In this document: piece after piece, positions 5,971 to 6,911 of the stretch
How the letters are laid out: each line of letters begins with the position of its first letter
Numbering within the stretch: the first letter of the stretch is position 1
Assembly: GCA_022572285.1 (NCBI GenBank)
Contig: JACZWF010000086.1
Coordinates: forward strand, 1 to 6,911
DNA: 6,911 bases
Origin: Nitrososphaerota archaeon
GTDB taxonomy: Archaea; Thermoproteota; Nitrososphaeria; Nitrososphaerales; UBA57
Direction: 5' to 3'
The notes under the pieces: model-generated
Database searches by the model: none
What the model was told of the DNA's origin: nothing
Seen by the model: only the letters and a program-made list of their open reading frames with translations
Position numbers and translations under genes: made by a program

Positions 5971-6062
5971 CCTGTGAGGCCCTACATAGGGGAGAAGCCT
6001 TCGAGAAACCCCTCGTGAATTGGTCCTGGGAATGCTCTGGTTTGAAGAAACGGTTCTATCAT
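5971..6062 (-). pseudogene. missing N-terminus of the ABC exporter, split by a frameshift
   Basis: ATG 6062 opens a frame (MIEPFLQTRAFPGPIHEG) that then stops at TAG shortly before 5970. The exporter frame upstream of 5970 is open back to 6088 but has no ATG, GTG or TTG. It reads GVSRRLLPYVGPHR just before Met-5970, a good match to the cytoplasmic elbow helix of ABC exporters. Both frames meet at a run of four G on the minus strand (plus 6010-6013). Adding one G would give HEG-VSRRLLPYVGPHR-MDIARAV and a full-length protein of about 604 residues. The sequence shows the frames; a one-base loss, real or technical, is inferred. Confidence 0.55.
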
Positions 6063-6127
6063 ACCTATGTCGGCGTGAAGAAGACAGTTACTAACACGCA
6101 CCTACTTTCATTCTGCTTTCTGGACGC

Positions 6128-6134
6128 ATTTAAT
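6128..6134. promoter_or_regulatory. possible shared TATA-like element between divergent genes
   Basis: ATTTAAT on the plus strand reads ATTAAAT on the minus strand, so the element could serve both directions. On the plus strand a start near 6157 would give a leader of about 20 bases before ATG 6178. On the minus strand a start near 6104 would give about 42 bases before the exporter ATG at 6062. This rests only on composition and spacing. Confidence 0.25.
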
Positions 6135-6177
6135 CTTTGGAATTGTAAAATGGTGATATGGAAAAGGGGACATAGAG

Positions 6178-6296
6178 ATGGTAGCATGCGTAAATTGTGG
6201 TTTCGTGAAGCAAGGTGAGTTTACTTTGTCACTGGATGCCTCAAGAACCTAACAGATGAATCAGACTGGTGTGATCTCCAAAATTGGAGACCCTAG
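6178..6296 (+). pseudogene. small cysteine-rich protein of about 39 residues, interrupted by a frameshift
   Basis: ATG 6178 opens MVACVNCGFVKQGEF and then runs to TAA 6250-6252 as a 24-residue peptide. The neighbouring frame carries YFVTGCLKNLTDESDWCDLQNWRP and ends at TAG 6294-6296. Adding one T to the TTT at 6220-6222 joins them into a protein of about 39 residues with C4, C7 (CVNC), C22 and C33, a likely small metal-binding (zinc) fold. GGGGA at 6166-6170 sits 7 bases before the ATG and could act as a weak ribosome-binding site. I know the overall pattern (CxxCG near the start, then a VTGC and DWC block) only as a style of small archaeal zinc proteins, not as a named family. No function is claimed. 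Confidence 0.45.
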
Positions 6297-6374
6297 AGCC
6301 CTATAATCTCAGTACAAGGATGACTTTAAGACAAAGTTCAAAAGAGGAACCCAGAGGAAAAGATTCAGTGAGAT

Positions 6375-6911
6375 TTACTCCAATACGGATTCATTAATCT
6401 TTGACAACCATGAGTTTAGAGGGGCAATGACTTTTGAATACTTGAAGCATACATCGACGAGGGCGTCCGATGCGGCGGTCGTTTGGTCGATCCGAGGTGA
6501 CGTGGCATAGAGAGCGTTATACCGAAGAAGATTCTCACGTGGGTGCGAAGGATCATAGCCAGAGGGGATGCGTTTGAAATTCTGACCCCCTAATTCATAT
6601 TTTCCTTTCTTATTGATCGTATCGAGGACCGACTGTAACTCTCGGCCCACCTTTTCATCTGCAGCGGCTTCCCTATACGCTCGGAGCATGGGCTTGGAAA
6701 ACTCGTACATTCCTCCAAAGAGAATGGCGCCTTTTGCGTCCAAATGGAACCAGAACACTGGGTTCTCACTTTTCTTTTTCTTGTTCCCCTGCCAAAAGAT
6801 GATTCCGAGCTTGGTCTTATACGGGGTCTTGTCTCTGCTAAATCGAAGATCACGATGAATGCGCTTTATCGATCCTGTTCCATTCGTTCTGGTATCGAAG
6901 TGAATATTGTT
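6375..6911 (-). CDS. DUF2461 (TIGR02453-type) family protein, N-terminus beyond the window
   Basis: The frame is open from the right edge to TAA 6375-6377, giving the last 178 residues. From the edge the protein shows RIHRDLRFSRDKTPYKTKLGIIFW, the best-known signature of the DUF2461 family, then FWFHLDAKGAILFGGMYEFSKP, then YELGGQNFKRIPSGYDPSHPRENLLRY. Family members are usually about 220 residues, so roughly 40 residues are missing beyond the window. A GTG at 6758 lies inside the domain and is not the true start. The biochemical role of the family is unknown to me. There is no signal peptide or membrane helix in the visible part. The gene is not obviously linked to the ABC gene, with about 400 bases between them. 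Family call is confident. Confidence 0.9.
   Translation of the reverse strand, partial: NNIHFDTRTNGTGSIKRIHRDLRFSRDKTPYKTKLGIIFWQGNKKKKSENPVFWFHLDAKGAILFGGMYEFSKPMLRAYREAAADEKVGRELQSVLDTINKKGKYELGGQNFKRIPSGYDPSHPRENLLRYNALYATSPRIDQTTAASDALVDVCFKYSKVIAPLNSWLSKINESVLE

Noticed and set aside
5958..6218. Plus-strand 86-residue frame
   Set aside because: It has no recognisable domain, overlaps the exporter N-terminus on the other strand and the small cysteine gene in another frame, and reads as a shadow.
6275..6290. Hairpin TCTCCAA-AA-TTGGAGA as a terminator
   Set aside because: It lies in the coding end of the small cysteine protein, has no T-run after it, and archaeal termination does not usually depend on hairpins.
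6307..6507. Plus-strand open frame containing DDFKTKFKRGTQRKRFSEIYSNTDS and overlapping the DUF2461 gene
   Set aside because: It has no start codon after its upstream stop, and most of it is the antisense of a confident gene.

Overview
The window reads as archaeal chromosomal DNA, most likely from a Nitrososphaerota (Thaumarchaeota)-like organism. The tRNA gene carries no encoded CCA. AT-rich TATA-like boxes lie about 26-28 bases upstream of plausible transcript starts. Most starts lack a strong Shine-Dalgarno sequence. The gene set (membrane-anchored DsbA-like thioredoxin, PrxQ peroxiredoxin, Kelch surface protein, DUF2461) would fit such genomes. This assignment rests on gene style, not on a phylogenetic marker. 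No transposase, integrase, rRNA or CRISPR array is visible.

Layout. Positions 3-757 hold a class I SAM-dependent methyltransferase that looks broken: motif I is intact, but the N-terminal part lies in another frame and the C-terminal part follows an in-frame TAA. Positions 782-1069 hold a leaderless ribbon-helix-helix (RHH) regulator gene. Its start lies on two tandem copies of a 10-bp unit, each containing the palindrome ATGCGCAT, and its reading frame runs antisense into a tRNA-Leu(GAG) gene on the minus strand (937-1021). From 1150 to 4235 four plus-strand genes follow: a membrane-anchored DsbA-like protein (CPNC), a four-helix membrane protein with a CGC motif, a six-bladed Kelch propeller on a Pro/Glu-rich stalk with a C-terminal membrane anchor, and a PrxQ/Bcp peroxiredoxin. 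Convergent to these is a half-size ABC exporter on the minus strand (4246-5970). The 400-base gap beyond it holds the missing N-terminus of the exporter in a shifted frame, a possible divergent promoter and a small cysteine-rich gene split by a frameshift. The right edge carries a 5'-truncated DUF2461-family gene on the minus strand.

How they may work together. The DsbA-like protein, the CGC membrane protein and PrxQ are all thiol-redox proteins or candidates for that role, so the 1150-4235 block may serve oxidative folding and peroxide defence at the cell surface, with the Kelch protein as a possible extracytoplasmic client. This is inference from adjacency.

Two things stand out. One is the tandem palindrome on the RHH start, which looks like an autoregulatory operator. 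The other is a set of three places where adding one base to a short homopolymer joins two reading frames into a sensible protein (about 110, 6010-6013 and 6220-6222). That points either to sequencing or assembly indels or to real gene decay, and it affects how the methyltransferase, the ABC exporter and the small cysteine protein should be read.
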